Positions 27,082-35,882 of a DNA stretch of 64,000 nucleotides are shown in pieces (position 1 is the first letter of the stretch; each line of letters opens with the position of its first letter). The position numbers and the translations under genes are program-made. Origin of the DNA: Blautia hominis (lineage in GTDB: Bacteria; Bacillota; Clostridia; Lachnospirales; Lachnospiraceae); NCBI GenBank assembly GCA_002270465.1, contig NQOF01000005.1, positions 1 through 64,000 of the forward strand. Reading direction: 5' to 3'. The notes beneath the pieces are model-generated. The model saw only the letters and a program-made list of their open reading frames with translations, made no database searches and was not told where the DNA came from.

Positions 27082-27122
27082 TACAGTCAGCGCTGAAACG
27101 GGCCGACCTGCTGAACCGCTAC
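27082..27122. repeat. GTAAC-type repeat fragment, copy 3
   Basis: A degenerate arm (ACAGTCAGCGCTGAAA... GACCTGCTGAACCGCTAC) matches the right arm of the 48097-48228 element. It lies upstream of the methyltransferase gene. No complete partner arm or duplication is seen, so it is probably an old remnant. Confidence 0.45.
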
Positions 27123-27264
27123 AGTATCATTACTATTGTAAAAGTTTTATGACAAAACCGCAAGCCCCAAGTGCAGTTTTATTATGACTGCGCCTGCTGC
27201 CTCGGGATTTTCATGCGCAAGTGCATAGAAACATCCGGCGGGATAGTGGCTGTGAACAGCATGG

Positions 27265-27651
27265 TCAGCGGTACAGTCTTCTGCATCGCCTTCTCTGGCA
27301 TCTGCGTCTGTATACTTCATTGAAAAACAGGACTTCGATCAAATCCCGCAGCGCTTCGTCCGGAAGGTTTCCGCATTTTCTGCAAAAGCCGGACTCCACA
27401 CCTATCCTTTCGCTCTCTCTGCGTATCTGACTGTGGATGGAATCACAGACTTTGCGCATCATGTATTTGTCGGGATGTTCATCATACATCCTGCTGCCCT
27501 CATAATCCATACGGTCACAGGCATCCTCCACAAAACACTGGATGTAGGCCGCGTTTTCCGGATAGTTAGCCCGCAGGCGCCGCATATCCTGCTGCAGCAC
27601 CCGCTCCTGCCCCAGCATTTCTTCCCTGGGGTCCACTTTCTTAACTGCCAT
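27265..27651 (-). CDS. Conserved hypothetical protein, Cys/Arg-rich tail
   Basis: 128 aa, no family recognised. Predicted helical, with a CxxC pair (FCRKCGN, about residue 90) and a very basic C-terminus (RRRCQRRRCRRLYR) that could bind nucleic acid or metal. Start at MAVKKVD, with GTGAGG 7 bp upstream; the four codons before it lack an RBS. It stands alone between the methyltransferase and lipoprotein genes. Confidence 0.6.
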   Translation of the reverse strand: MAVKKVDPREEMLGQERVLQQDMRRLRANYPENAAYIQCFVEDACDRMDYEGSRMYDEHPDKYMMRKVCDSIHSQIRRESERIGVESGFCRKCGNLPDEALRDLIEVLFFNEVYRRRCQRRRCRRLYR

Positions 27652-27770
27652 AAAAAACCTCACTGATTCTTCTCATAGTCAGTATATGCAGAAAAGATAT
27701 AACAGTTCAACAGGTATGCGCGTTCACCCGGCTGGCCGTATGGATACCCGGCGGCAGCAAACATCCCGTG

Positions 27771-28988
27771 TTACTGTCCGGCCGCGGTCCGGGGTGTGTA
27801 GGGCGGAACCTCTCCCCCCGGTTCAATGGTGTTGCTCACATACAAAAAATCATCATCATCCACTTTCCTTACAGTCACCTGATGGGAAAAGAGCTTATCC
27901 TTTTTAAGCTGAGGGCAGACAACATCCACCGTCATGGTCATGGTGCCATCCCCATTGTCCCTGGAGTCCACCACCTCAGGGTCTCTCTCCACCCATACAG
28001 CAGCGTTGCTGCCGGCGATCTGTGTCCAGGGATATGTGCCGGTCTGGCTGTTATAGCCTGCCTGTTCCCTTAACTGCTCCGCAGGTATACTGAAATATTT
28101 CCCTATCAGGTCCTCAAACTCACTTCTGCCGATCCCGTTTGGATATTGAGTGCTGTCCGGCAGGCTTCCCTGGTCAATCCGGTAAAGGATATCATACAGG
28201 TCATTGAAATTTACCTGCTGGAAATTCTCCTCATCCCACTCCACAAGAAACAGATTATTTGCTTCATATCCAATAGGCTCTATATAGTCCTCACAAAGTT
28301 TACGCAGTTCTTCATCCAGGGGAAGGACTCTTATGCCGACGGTCCCGTCTGCCTCCATCCCATCCGGTATGTACCTCTCATAGAAAAGATATCCTTTTTT
28401 TGTGTACTCCCACTTCCATGCCTGATAGCGGACCATATCCACCACGTATGGCTCCTGCTTTTTATTCCAGTCTATGATCGTGTTGGTGACCGTCACCGCC
28501 CCTGTATCGTCTGAGGCGAAATCGGTCTTATCCATTCCCCCATCCCGGTGGATCCGGTACACAGAGATGGCTGCCTCTTCCTTTTTTTCCTGACTTACCA
28601 GAAATTTTTCCACTAACTGGTAGTTCTCCATATTCTCCCGGTTCCTGTTATCCAGGGCCGCATATCCCTGGCTGCCCATCTTTTTTACCAGGGCTGCCAC
28701 GTTTTCCATGGAGAGCACATCCTCCTTGCTGCTGTTCTTCCTGGCCTGTATATACAGGTCCTGACAGCTTTTAGCAGCCTGGACGGCGGCTTCCGTGAGG
28801 GTTTCCGCCTCATCGGCGGGTATTTCCATCTCGTAATAATTGTTGTCTTCTTTGACAGCTTCCCGGTCCTCTGCTTCAGCCACATCCGCTTTGACTGCCA
28901 CATCACTTTCCTGCTTTGCCTTGTCTCCGCAGCCGCCCAGGACCAGGCTTACTGCCGTCACACACATCATAACCCCTTTTAATCTCAC
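27771..28988 (-). CDS. Hypothetical lipoprotein downstream of a penicillin-binding protein
   Basis: 405 aa. Signal peptide with lipobox LVLGGC (Cys20) and an acidic linker, so surface anchored. The rest is unrecognised, perhaps the DUF6070-type lipoproteins of Lachnospiraceae; that link is from memory and not certain. It starts with GTG 6 bp after the PBP gene stop, with AAAGGAG about 10 bp upstream, so it is co-transcribed with the PBP and may act with it at the cell wall. Confidence 0.75.
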   Translation of the reverse strand: MRLKGVMMCVTAVSLVLGGCGDKAKQESDVAVKADVAEAEDREAVKEDNNYYEMEIPADEAETLTEAAVQAAKSCQDLYIQARKNSSKEDVLSMENVAALVKKMGSQGYAALDNRNRENMENYQLVEKFLVSQEKKEEAAISVYRIHRDGGMDKTDFASDDTGAVTVTNTIIDWNKKQEPYVVDMVRYQAWKWEYTKKGYLFYERYIPDGMEADGTVGIRVLPLDEELRKLCEDYIEPIGYEANNLFLVEWDEENFQQVNFNDLYDILYRIDQGSLPDSTQYPNGIGRSEFEDLIGKYFSIPAEQLREQAGYNSQTGTYPWTQIAGSNAAVWVERDPEVVDSRDNGDGTMTMTVDVVCPQLKKDKLFSHQVTVRKVDDDDFLYVSNTIEPGGEVPPYTPRTAAGQ

Positions 28989-28994
28989 ACCACG

Positions 28995-31055
28995 TCACTC
29001 CTTTGTCAGCATTTCATCCAACAGTCCTTTATCTAAATCCACCACGTAACCGCTTCCTCCGCGGTCCTTCACGTCCTCTACCATGTTGAGCATCAGGAAA
29101 CTGCTTTTCTTGTCCCCATCCGTATTAAATACGGCAAACCATCCCAGCTCTGTTCCGCTTTCATCATCCTGGGACGCCTTAATTTCCGCTGTCCCTGTTT
29201 TGCCTGCCAGGTTCGCGCCTTCTGTGTAAGCTCCATGCCCGGTTCCATTTTCATCTGCAATGACCGCCGTCAGGTCCTCCTGTATCACAGCGGCAGCCTC
29301 CTTTGAAAACACGCCTGCCTTCCAGTATTCAGGACCCCTTGCGTCTATTATCTCCAGATACGGCTTTATCATATTCCCCTCGTTGACAAAGGCGGAGTAA
29401 ATACATGCCAGATGGAGGGGATTCACCAATATCTGTCCCTGTCCATAGCCGCTGTCCGCAAGCTGGATCTCAGAGGAAATGCCGTCCTCGTTGGAATACT
29501 GGGATTTGCTCATACCGATCTCAAAGGGAATATCCTCACCGAATCCCAGCTTTTTCAACTGTTCTGTCAGTGTATCCGCACCGATCCTCAGCGCTGCTTT
29601 AGCAAAATAAATATTGTCGGAGTAGATAAGTGCATTCCGCAGAACAGCTTCCCCCCCATATTCGTGGAGCGTGGTGATCCGGTAATCGCCCCAGCTCTCA
29701 TCCTTCTGCCAGGACAGGCCGCTGGCTCCCAAATCTTCATCTGCGGACAGGGTTCCTGTTGTAAGGCCCACTGCACCGATGACGGGTTTGAAAGAAGAAC
29801 CCGGCACCCAGCTTTCCCTTGTCCTGTTAAACATAGGTTTATCCTCATCATTATTCAGGGAATCCCATTTTTCCTGGGACATTCCCAGCACAAAATCCAT
29901 GCTGTCAAAGGTGGGTGTGGAGACCATTGCCAGCACCTCACCGGTCTTGGGGTTCATGACAATAGAACTGCTCTTGTCATTCTTGTACTGCTCATACACA
30001 CTCTGCTGAAGATGTCCGTCAATGGTCAGGGTAATGTTCTCCCCATCCTTTGCAGAAACGGAGGCAAGTGCCTCCTTCTCATTGCCCTCTGCGTCCACAA
30101 TAGAGATTTTATAGCCTTTTTGGGCCTTCAGCCTGTCTTCGTATAATTTCTCCAGTCCGCTTTTTCCCAGAATGCTCTGTTCATCATATCCCTTGCCTTT
30201 TAACTCCTCCAGTTCCTCTGCGTTTATCTCCTGCACATACCCCAGAAGATGGGAGGTACAGTCCCCGTAAGGATAGACCCTGCTCTCCGCGTCAGAGATC
30301 ATAACGCCTGGCAGCTCCAGCAGCTTATCTTTAAGTGAAGCCTCCCCTTCCCCTGCAGGCATTTCCAGCGCGCTGTTGGTCATCTTTTTCACTGGTACAA
30401 AGGAATCATCCTTCACCCAGGATGCATCCAGTTTATCGGAAATACTGCCGGCTGTGGTTCCCAGAAGTGCTGCCATGGCCTCCAGCTCCTCCTGGGGCTG
30501 GACTGCCATCTTGCCCGGGACAAGCCCTACATTGGCCACAGTCCCCTGTCCTGCTAAAAGTTCACCGTTTCTGTCATAAATCTCTCCCCGCTTTGCCTCT
30601 ATGCTGACCACACTCACCTTATCGGCTGCCTTCAGGTTGGGAAAGATCATGGAATCGCTCCACTTAATGCGCCATTTTCCGCTCTCTTTTTCAAAAAAAG
30701 CATCATTGTCATAGGAAATCTCCCCTGCCACGGTATCCATGGTGACTTTATAGGATATGGGCTGGCTCTTCTCCTGCTTATCGGAAATGTCGAGGCGGAT
30801 GTTGTCAGCCTCTATTCCCTCATAGATCTTCTGGTTCCTGACCACAAAATCCTCTGCGCTCACAGTGTTCCTGCTGGCCTCATCCAGCAGAGCATACATC
30901 TTGTCATATCTTCCCTTCTCGATATAACCCATGTACTCCTCCAATACATCCTGGCGCTTCTCCTCAAATTTTACCTTGTACAGAAATATGCCTGCCGCGC
31001 ACACGGCAATTGCCGCCACGGTCCCTATCACTGCTGCTGCTTTCTTTCGCTTCAT
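28995..31055 (-). CDS. Class B penicillin-binding protein with MecA_N domain (PBP2a/PBP3 type)
   Basis: 686-aa transpeptidase that cross-links peptidoglycan. N-terminal membrane helix (about residues 6-25), then an NTF2-like MecA_N domain (about 30-145: EEYMGYIEKGRYDKMYALLD). A PBP dimerisation domain follows (RGEIYDRNGELLAGQG near 160), then a transpeptidase domain with active site SSFK (in WVPGSSFKPV, about 425), SDN (about 480) and KTGT (about 620). ATG 31055 has AAGGAGG upstream. The MecA_N layout is that of low-affinity PBPs such as MecA and Bacillus PBP3, but also occurs in housekeeping PBPs. Confidence 0.92.
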   Translation of the reverse strand: MKRKKAAAVIGTVAAIAVCAAGIFLYKVKFEEKRQDVLEEYMGYIEKGRYDKMYALLDEASRNTVSAEDFVVRNQKIYEGIEADNIRLDISDKQEKSQPISYKVTMDTVAGEISYDNDAFFEKESGKWRIKWSDSMIFPNLKAADKVSVVSIEAKRGEIYDRNGELLAGQGTVANVGLVPGKMAVQPQEELEAMAALLGTTAGSISDKLDASWVKDDSFVPVKKMTNSALEMPAGEGEASLKDKLLELPGVMISDAESRVYPYGDCTSHLLGYVQEINAEELEELKGKGYDEQSILGKSGLEKLYEDRLKAQKGYKISIVDAEGNEKEALASVSAKDGENITLTIDGHLQQSVYEQYKNDKSSSIVMNPKTGEVLAMVSTPTFDSMDFVLGMSQEKWDSLNNDEDKPMFNRTRESWVPGSSFKPVIGAVGLTTGTLSADEDLGASGLSWQKDESWGDYRITTLHEYGGEAVLRNALIYSDNIYFAKAALRIGADTLTEQLKKLGFGEDIPFEIGMSKSQYSNEDGISSEIQLADSGYGQGQILVNPLHLACIYSAFVNEGNMIKPYLEIIDARGPEYWKAGVFSKEAAAVIQEDLTAVIADENGTGHGAYTEGANLAGKTGTAEIKASQDDESGTELGWFAVFNTDGDKKSSFLMLNMVEDVKDRGGSGYVVDLDKGLLDEMLTKE

Positions 31056-31100
31056 AAAAATAACCTCCTTATGTACGATACACTCCCTACACAAAAATCC

Positions 31101-31129
31101 GTAACAGTTCAGACAAGCTGAACAGTTGC
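31101..31129. repeat. GTAAC-type repeat, copy 4 (single hairpin)
   Basis: 29 bp forming a hairpin (GTAACAGTTCAG, short loop, CTGAACAGTTGC). It matches the first 29 bp of the 48097-48228 element at 27 of 29 positions. It lies between the PBP and trigger-factor-like genes, just beyond the terminator of the latter. Confidence 0.65.
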
Positions 31130-31132
31130 AAA

Positions 31133-31185
31133 AATCCTACAAACGTAAGATATAGTTTCACCTAATATATTACATTTGTAGGACT
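31133..31185 (-). terminator. Terminator of trigger-factor-like lipoprotein gene
   Basis: On the - strand CCTACAAATGTAA pairs with TTACGTTTGTAGG across an AT-rich loop and is followed by ATTTTTG. It starts 18 bp after the gene stop. Confidence 0.75.
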
Positions 31186-31202
31186 TATTGTCAAGCATTT
31201 TT

Positions 31203-32384
31203 TTATTCTGTTTTTTCTTCCCCGTCACCAGTGCTCTGCGCATCTGCTGCCACGTCTGTGACTTTGGCGGTCTCCTGCAGGATTTCACAGGACTTGCTCC
31301 AGAGTACATTGGCCTTTACCATGACCTCGTCACTGTATGCGCTCTCTAAAGCTGCTGTATCTTTGAATCCGTAATCCTTTGCGAATTTTTCAAGCTCTGC
31401 CTCGTAATCCTTTACAGATATCTCAACTTTTTCCGCATCAAAGATAGCCTGCACGATCAGGGACTGCTGCAGGATATTCTGTGCCATCTGTGTCATGGTC
31501 TCCTCTGCCTGTTCCGCGGAAATGCTCTGTGACTCCCAATACTCATCCAGGGTCATGCCGCTTGGACTGGCATACTGCTCCTGGATCTTATTCTTGACAT
31601 ATTCCATGGTCTCAGACATGGGTTTTTCCGGATACTCTGTGATCTCTGTATTCTCCACTACCTTCTGGAACAGATCAGATTTGAGCTGGCTCATATAGTT
31701 CAGATCCGCATTCTCCACCAAGGATTTCTTGATCTCTTCTTTATACTCATCTACTGTTTTGTAGTCTGTGTTGTTCTTGACCCACTCATCTGTCAGCTCC
31801 GGTGCTGCTTTGATGGTGTTGATCTTCACTTTGAACTGCACAGCCTTACCTGACAGGTCAGGATTATTGCTGTAGGGGTCCGGGAAATTCAGATCAAGGG
31901 TAACTTCCTCCCCTTTCTTTTTGCCGATCAGGCCGCTCTCAAATCCTTCAATAAATGAATTGGAACCAATCAGCAGATCCGAGTCTGTAGCAGAACCGCC
32001 CTCAAATTCCGCGCCGTCCATATATCCGGTATAATCAATGTTGACCGTATCATTTTCCTGTACCGGCCTGTCTTCTGTGATCTCCTCTGCCTTGTAGGTG
32101 AGCTGCTGGCTGATATAATCCTCCACATCAGCGTCTGTGATCTCGGTCTTCGTCTCTGTCACTTCCAGATCTTTATATTCACCCAGTTTGACATATTTGC
32201 TGATATCATCCACATCCACGGCTACCACATTGCCTTTGCTGTTGGTATCTACTGTTGTATCCTCTTTGGACGCTTCCGTCTTTTTATCATCGTCTTTGCT
32301 GTTGTCACTCTTCTTGTCGCCGCATCCTGCTGCCATCACTGCAATGCCAAGTGTCAATAGCACCATGATCAATTTTTTCTTCAT
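31203..32384 (-). CDS. Lipoprotein trigger-factor/FKBP-type peptidyl-prolyl isomerase
   Basis: 393 aa. Signal peptide with lipobox VMAAGC (Cys21) and a charged linker. An FKBP domain (about residues 105-190: DTVNIDYTGYMDGAEFEGG, GLIGKKKGEEVTLDL) is followed by a trigger-factor C-terminal helical domain (about 195-365). The N-terminal ribosome-binding domain of cytosolic trigger factor is absent, replaced by the lipid anchor. It should act as a secreted foldase on the outer membrane face. ATG 32384 with AAAGGAA was chosen over 32420. Confidence 0.88.
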   Translation of the reverse strand: MKKKLIMVLLTLGIAVMAAGCGDKKSDNSKDDDKKTEASKEDTTVDTNSKGNVVAVDVDDISKYVKLGEYKDLEVTETKTEITDADVEDYISQQLTYKAEEITEDRPVQENDTVNIDYTGYMDGAEFEGGSATDSDLLIGSNSFIEGFESGLIGKKKGEEVTLDLNFPDPYSNNPDLSGKAVQFKVKINTIKAAPELTDEWVKNNTDYKTVDEYKEEIKKSLVENADLNYMSQLKSDLFQKVVENTEITEYPEKPMSETMEYVKNKIQEQYASPSGMTLDEYWESQSISAEQAEETMTQMAQNILQQSLIVQAIFDAEKVEISVKDYEAELEKFAKDYGFKDTAALESAYSDEVMVKANVLWSKSCEILQETAKVTDVAADAQSTGDGEEKTE

Positions 32385-32477
32385 ATACAATTCCTTTCGT
32401 CTATGGTCTCTGGTTTCCACATAAGGAAGTTATACCACACATGACCTGAAAAAGGAACCCTTTCTTTCACATTTTTA

Positions 32478-32506
32478 TTGCCTTTTCACAGAAACAATGC
32501 TAGAAT
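32478..32506 (+). promoter_or_regulatory. Promoter of small membrane protein gene
   Basis: TTGCCT (32478-32483), a 17-bp spacer, then TAGAAT (32501-32506), 44 bp before the ATG with an intervening AGGAGG. A reasonable housekeeping promoter. Confidence 0.6.
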
Positions 32507-32549
32507 AATAGTTGCGTTATCAGTCCAGATTTTAGGAGGTCTAACACAA

Positions 32550-33041
32550 ATGGTGTGGAAAGTTCTACTGATTATTTTAATCATTTTAGTAGTCGTTCTT
32601 GCCGTTTTATATTTCCTCGGCAAGAGGGCACAGAAAAAGCAGGAAGCACAGCAGGAACAGATCGAAGCTGCAAAACAGTCCGTCTCCATGCTGGTTATCG
32701 ATAAAAAGAGGCTTCCCATTAAACAGTCCGGTCTTCCTCAGATGGTAATCGACCAGACACCGAAGCTTATGAGACGTTCCAAACTCCCGATCGTAAAAGC
32801 AAAGATCGGTCCCAAGATCGTTACCCTGGTGGCGGACGAGCAGGTCTTTGAGATCATCCCCGTAAAGAAGGAAGTCAAGGCTGAAGTCAGCGGTATTTAT
32901 ATTACCGGTGTCCGCGGGCTGCGCGGTGCTTTGGAAGCTCCTCAGAAGAAGAAAGGCTTCTTCAAAAGAATGCGTCTCAAGGCAGAGAACCTTGCAAAGG
33001 GAAAACAAACGGAAACTAAGGATACGAAAAAGAAAAAGTAA
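32550..33041 (+). CDS. Small single-pass membrane protein, unknown function
   Basis: 163 aa. An N-terminal hydrophobic helix (residues 2-23, LIILIILVVVLAVLY) is followed by a basic cytoplasmic part ending in a Lys-rich tail (TKDTKKKK). The middle has a compact beta-rich stretch (SVSMLVIDKKRLPIKQSG, IGPKIVTLVADEQVFEIIPV). Not recognised beyond being a conserved Lachnospiraceae-like membrane protein. ATG 32550 with AGGAGG and its own promoter; flanked by convergent or divergent genes, so it is a single-gene unit. Confidence 0.8.
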   Translation: MVWKVLLIILIILVVVLAVLYFLGKRAQKKQEAQQEQIEAAKQSVSMLVIDKKRLPIKQSGLPQMVIDQTPKLMRRSKLPIVKAKIGPKIVTLVADEQVFEIIPVKKEVKAEVSGIYITGVRGLRGALEAPQKKKGFFKRMRLKAENLAKGKQTETKDTKKKK

Positions 33042-33049
33042 AATCAAAA

Positions 33050-33093
33050 AACAGCCGCCCGGAATGGAACAAATCCCGGACGGCCTTTTTTAT
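33050..33093. terminator. Bidirectional terminator
   Basis: Stem GCCGcCCGG/CCGGaCGGC with T runs on both strands, between the small membrane protein gene (+) and the DUF1934 gene (-). Confidence 0.8.
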
Positions 33094-33110
33094 ATCTGCT
33101 GCTCTGTTTT

Positions 33111-33569
33111 TCAATGGGAAGATGCCAAGTGGAAATTCCCTGCACTCTGTGGCTTCACATTCACACATATCTGACAGTCCGCTGTATGTACTTCATTGAT
33201 CTCCAGTGCGTAGTCAATGAGGATGTCAATATTCTCCTCCTGCTCCTTCACATCAATCTTTGTAGCGGATATCCCCATCTGCATATCCCCAAAGGGCGTG
33301 GCATAATAGGTCAGGTTCTTCTTGGTCTCCTCAAAAATCATGTGTGTGTTGGTAAGTCCCTTTTTCTGGACTTCCACGGAACCCTGCATGACTTTGATCA
33401 TGTTCTTTGTGCTTTTGTCATATCCCTCCTGAACTTCCTCATAGCAAATAAAATGATGGCCGTTCCTGAAATAATAATCTCCCTTTGCCACCACTTCCAC
33501 TGCTTCCGGCTCATCGTTGGCATCCATTGCCTGCATCCCTTTAACTGTGATCAGTACATCTTTCGTCAT
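33111..33569 (-). CDS. DUF1934 (YwiB-like) beta-barrel protein
   Basis: 152 aa matching the DUF1934 pattern: DVLITVKGMQ at the start, EGDYYF-like GDYYFRNGHHFICYEE (about 31-46), then LTYYATPFGDMQMGISATKI. The family forms a small calycin-like barrel of unknown role. ATG 33569 uses GAGGAG in the tail of murI. It begins 3 bp after the murI stop, so the two are co-transcribed. Confidence 0.85.
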   Translation of the reverse strand: MTKDVLITVKGMQAMDANDEPEAVEVVAKGDYYFRNGHHFICYEEVQEGYDKSTKNMIKVMQGSVEVQKKGLTNTHMIFEETKKNLTYYATPFGDMQMGISATKIDVKEQEENIDILIDYALEINEVHTADCQICVNVKPQSAGNFHLASSH

Positions 33570-33571
33570 TT

Positions 33572-34393
33572 TCAATACTCCTCAATATTAATCTGCTTGG
33601 TCATCCTCACATCATAAGGCAGGATAGAGCCTGCAAACTCCTGGAAACGCTCCTCCGCATCGCTGACATAGAAGCGGTAGGGAAACTCTTCCTCCTCATG
33701 CCCGTCATTCTCTATCCCGTGTTCCTTCAAAAGCTCCCGCAGAGCCTGGGCAGTCTCATAGGCAGGATTCACCAGTGTCACGCCGTCACCTGCCACCTGA
33801 CGCATCAGGGAGCGCAGCAGCGGATAGTGGGTGCAGCCCAGGATGAGGGTGTCCACGCCCTGTTCCAGAAGGGGGTTCAGGTATCGTTTTGCCACTTCAA
33901 CCGTAACTTCATCCTTCAGCCAGCCTTCCTCCACCAGGGGCACCAGCAGAGGGCAGGCCTGGCCTATGACCTGTATCTGGGGATCATATTCATGTATGAT
34001 GGCAGGATACAGTTCTGAGTTCACCGTACCTCTTGTACCTATCAGACCGATTTTTTTATTCCTGGTAGTTTGTGCAGCCACCTTGGCTCCCGGCTTCACC
34101 ACACCTATGATAGGAATATCTATCTCCTCCCGTATGGTCTCCAGAGCCATGGCACTGGCTGTGTTGCATGCTACCACAATAGCCTTTACATTTTGGGTCT
34201 GCAGAAAACGCACGATCTGACGGGAATATTTCAGCACGATTTCTTTTGACTTGCTTCCATAGGGCACCCTTGCAGTATCCCCAAAGTATACAATCCGCTC
34301 ACTGGGCAGGTTGCGCATGATCTCTCTGGCAACGGTAAGTCCGCCCACGCCGGAATCGAAAACACCGATCGGTGCCTGTTTATTCTGGTTCAT
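33572..34393 (-). CDS. murI: Glutamate racemase
   Basis: Makes D-glutamate for peptidoglycan, 273 aa. It has GVFDSGVGGLTV (catalytic Asp/Ser region, residues 10-21), the first catalytic Cys in VVACNTASA (about 72-80) and the second in LGCTHYPLL (about 183-191). Length and motifs are typical. It belongs functionally with murC at the left end but sits in a separate operon with the DUF1934 gene. Confidence 0.96.
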   Translation of the reverse strand: MNQNKQAPIGVFDSGVGGLTVAREIMRNLPSERIVYFGDTARVPYGSKSKEIVLKYSRQIVRFLQTQNVKAIVVACNTASAMALETIREEIDIPIIGVVKPGAKVAAQTTRNKKIGLIGTRGTVNSELYPAIIHEYDPQIQVIGQACPLLVPLVEEGWLKDEVTVEVAKRYLNPLLEQGVDTLILGCTHYPLLRSLMRQVAGDGVTLVNPAYETAQALRELLKEHGIENDGHEEEEFPYRFYVSDAEERFQEFAGSILPYDVRMTKQINIEEY

Positions 34394-34475
34394 ATGAAAA
34401 CCCTCTTAAAATTTTTTCTATTTTAACCGTGTTTCCATTTTACCCTCATTAGGCCCAGAATGCAAGCAGCAACCA

Positions 34476-35135
34476 TTAAAACCACTTAAATCCTATTTTC
34501 ACCTTGTCTCTTTTTTCCGGATCGTTTAAAACAGCCAGAAATTCTTCCTCTGTCAGAACTTCCTTTAAGTCCTCTTTTTTGTCCTCCGAAACCACACCGT
34601 GGGATTCATCAATAAAGCAAAGGCTTGGATAGAGGACACACCACCAGTTATGCCCCTTGGCCTCCCCGATCTTCACATTCAGCGCTTCATATTCTCCTGC
34701 CGGAAACGTGCAGTCCCCGTACGTCTTATCCGGAAAATATGTCTTTTCCACAGCGGCTGTGACCGTATAATCATATCCCCGGTCCGCCATCACCTGTCTG
34801 GCGGTCTTCTCGATCTCATCTAAATGGGTCAAAACTCCTTCTTTCGTAGCATCCAGGGACCTGTCTTCACCAAGGACTTCCTCCAGATAATCCACAATGC
34901 CGGTTTTCACCTGAAGCTTCAGGTTCTGGTCTTCCTCTGTATCACTGTTGGCAACCACATGCAGGCGGAAGATTTCTTTTGCGATCCCCTGCTGCACTTC
35001 CCGTTCCAGACGCACCTGTGTCTCTTCATTTTCCTTCTTCAGTGTATGTATACGCACAGCCCCGATCAGCACCGTGGCAAGCAGTCCAATGATCGTAGCG
35101 GCGATCCATATATTTCTCTGCATTCTTCGTCTCAC
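34476..35135 (-). CDS. spoIIR: Stage II sporulation protein R
   Basis: Signal protein secreted from the forespore that triggers SpoIIGA processing of pro-sigma-E. 219 aa: an N-terminal membrane/signal helix (residues 8-27), RLHVVANSDTEEDQNLKL (about 57-74) and the family hallmark TYGDCTFPAGEYEALNVKIG with GHNWWCVLYPSLCF (about 136-175). GTG start with GGAGG 8 bp upstream. The stop of a 16-codon upstream frame overlaps this GTG. Confidence 0.93.
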   Translation of the reverse strand: MRRRMQRNIWIAATIIGLLATVLIGAVRIHTLKKENEETQVRLEREVQQGIAKEIFRLHVVANSDTEEDQNLKLQVKTGIVDYLEEVLGEDRSLDATKEGVLTHLDEIEKTARQVMADRGYDYTVTAAVEKTYFPDKTYGDCTFPAGEYEALNVKIGEAKGHNWWCVLYPSLCFIDESHGVVSEDKKEDLKEVLTEEEFLAVLNDPEKRDKVKIGFKWF

Positions 35136-35182
35136 AGCAAATACCTCCGTCTAACCCGGTGGGATGGTACGGAAATGTCCAT
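35132..35182 (-). CDS. Possible 16-aa leader peptide coupled to spoIIR
   Basis: A short frame (MDISVPSHRVRRRYLL) starts at ATG 35182, preceded by GGGAGG, and its TGA overlaps the spoIIR start as GTGA. The strong RBS and the overlap suggest translational coupling. A frame this short can occur by chance. Confidence 0.35.
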   Translation of the reverse strand: MDISVPSHRVRRRYLL

Positions 35183-35255
35183 ATTCCCGCACCTCCCTCC
35201 GGTTCTTTTAACTCTTTTTTTATTATAGACAGAGTATTGCCGTATCCTGGCAGGC

Positions 35256-35882
35256 CTATTCCTGATTCAGCATAATTTTATCTTCCAAAGCGCTGACTTC
35301 CAAAAGACCGGGGCGTTCCTCCCCATTGTGCCAGGCATTATACAAGTCCTGCAGGTCCGTCTGTTCTTTTGCCTGACTGTCAGGCCGGTTCTCCACGATA
35401 CCTGTCAGGTAATCCCCCAGGGAATCCATCTCCTGCCCGTCCATGCTCATCACATCCCCAAGCCGGCTGCAGGAGAACACGTAGATATTTCCTGCTACTG
35501 AGGGCTTGTCTTCCAGATAGTGAAGCAGATTTTTATAGGCTTCCTGGTCATCAAGCAGGCCGTTCCCCAGAAGGAGGACTTTGAGATGTCCGGTATCCAG
35601 ATAGTCCTCCTGGCTGTTCTGAAAATCTTTTTCCGCATCCTCCATGGTTTTACCCTGGTAAAAATCCGCTTTTTCTCCAGCTTTCTGGTTCTCACTGTCC
35701 TTGTTCTGCCCGGTCACCCCTGACAAGTCGGGAAGGCCGTAATAAACCTGATATTCCCCGTCCTGATAATCCACGCCCATGGAGAGGGGAAAACTGCGGT
35801 TCTCCAGCGCCACCCCGCAGGCGGAAAGACTTAATGCCAGAATGGCAGCCAGGAGCACTGCTTTACTTTTCTTCCTTATCAT
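35256..35882 (-). CDS. Short GerC-like spore germination lipoprotein
   Basis: 208 aa with lipobox SLSACG (Cys22) and an N-terminal part like Ger(x)C proteins: LENRSFPLSMGVDYQDGEYQ, then HLKVLLLGNGLLDD (about 105-118). Typical GerC subunits are about 350-400 aa with a C-terminal half that is missing here, and no frame continues it. It starts inside the gerB-like gene (20-bp overlap), so it is a true third gene of the operon. Either a natural short form or a truncated gene. Confidence 0.75.
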   Translation of the reverse strand: MIRKKSKAVLLAAILALSLSACGVALENRSFPLSMGVDYQDGEYQVYYGLPDLSGVTGQNKDSENQKAGEKADFYQGKTMEDAEKDFQNSQEDYLDTGHLKVLLLGNGLLDDQEAYKNLLHYLEDKPSVAGNIYVFSCSRLGDVMSMDGQEMDSLGDYLTGIVENRPDSQAKEQTDLQDLYNAWHNGEERPGLLEVSALEDKIMLNQE

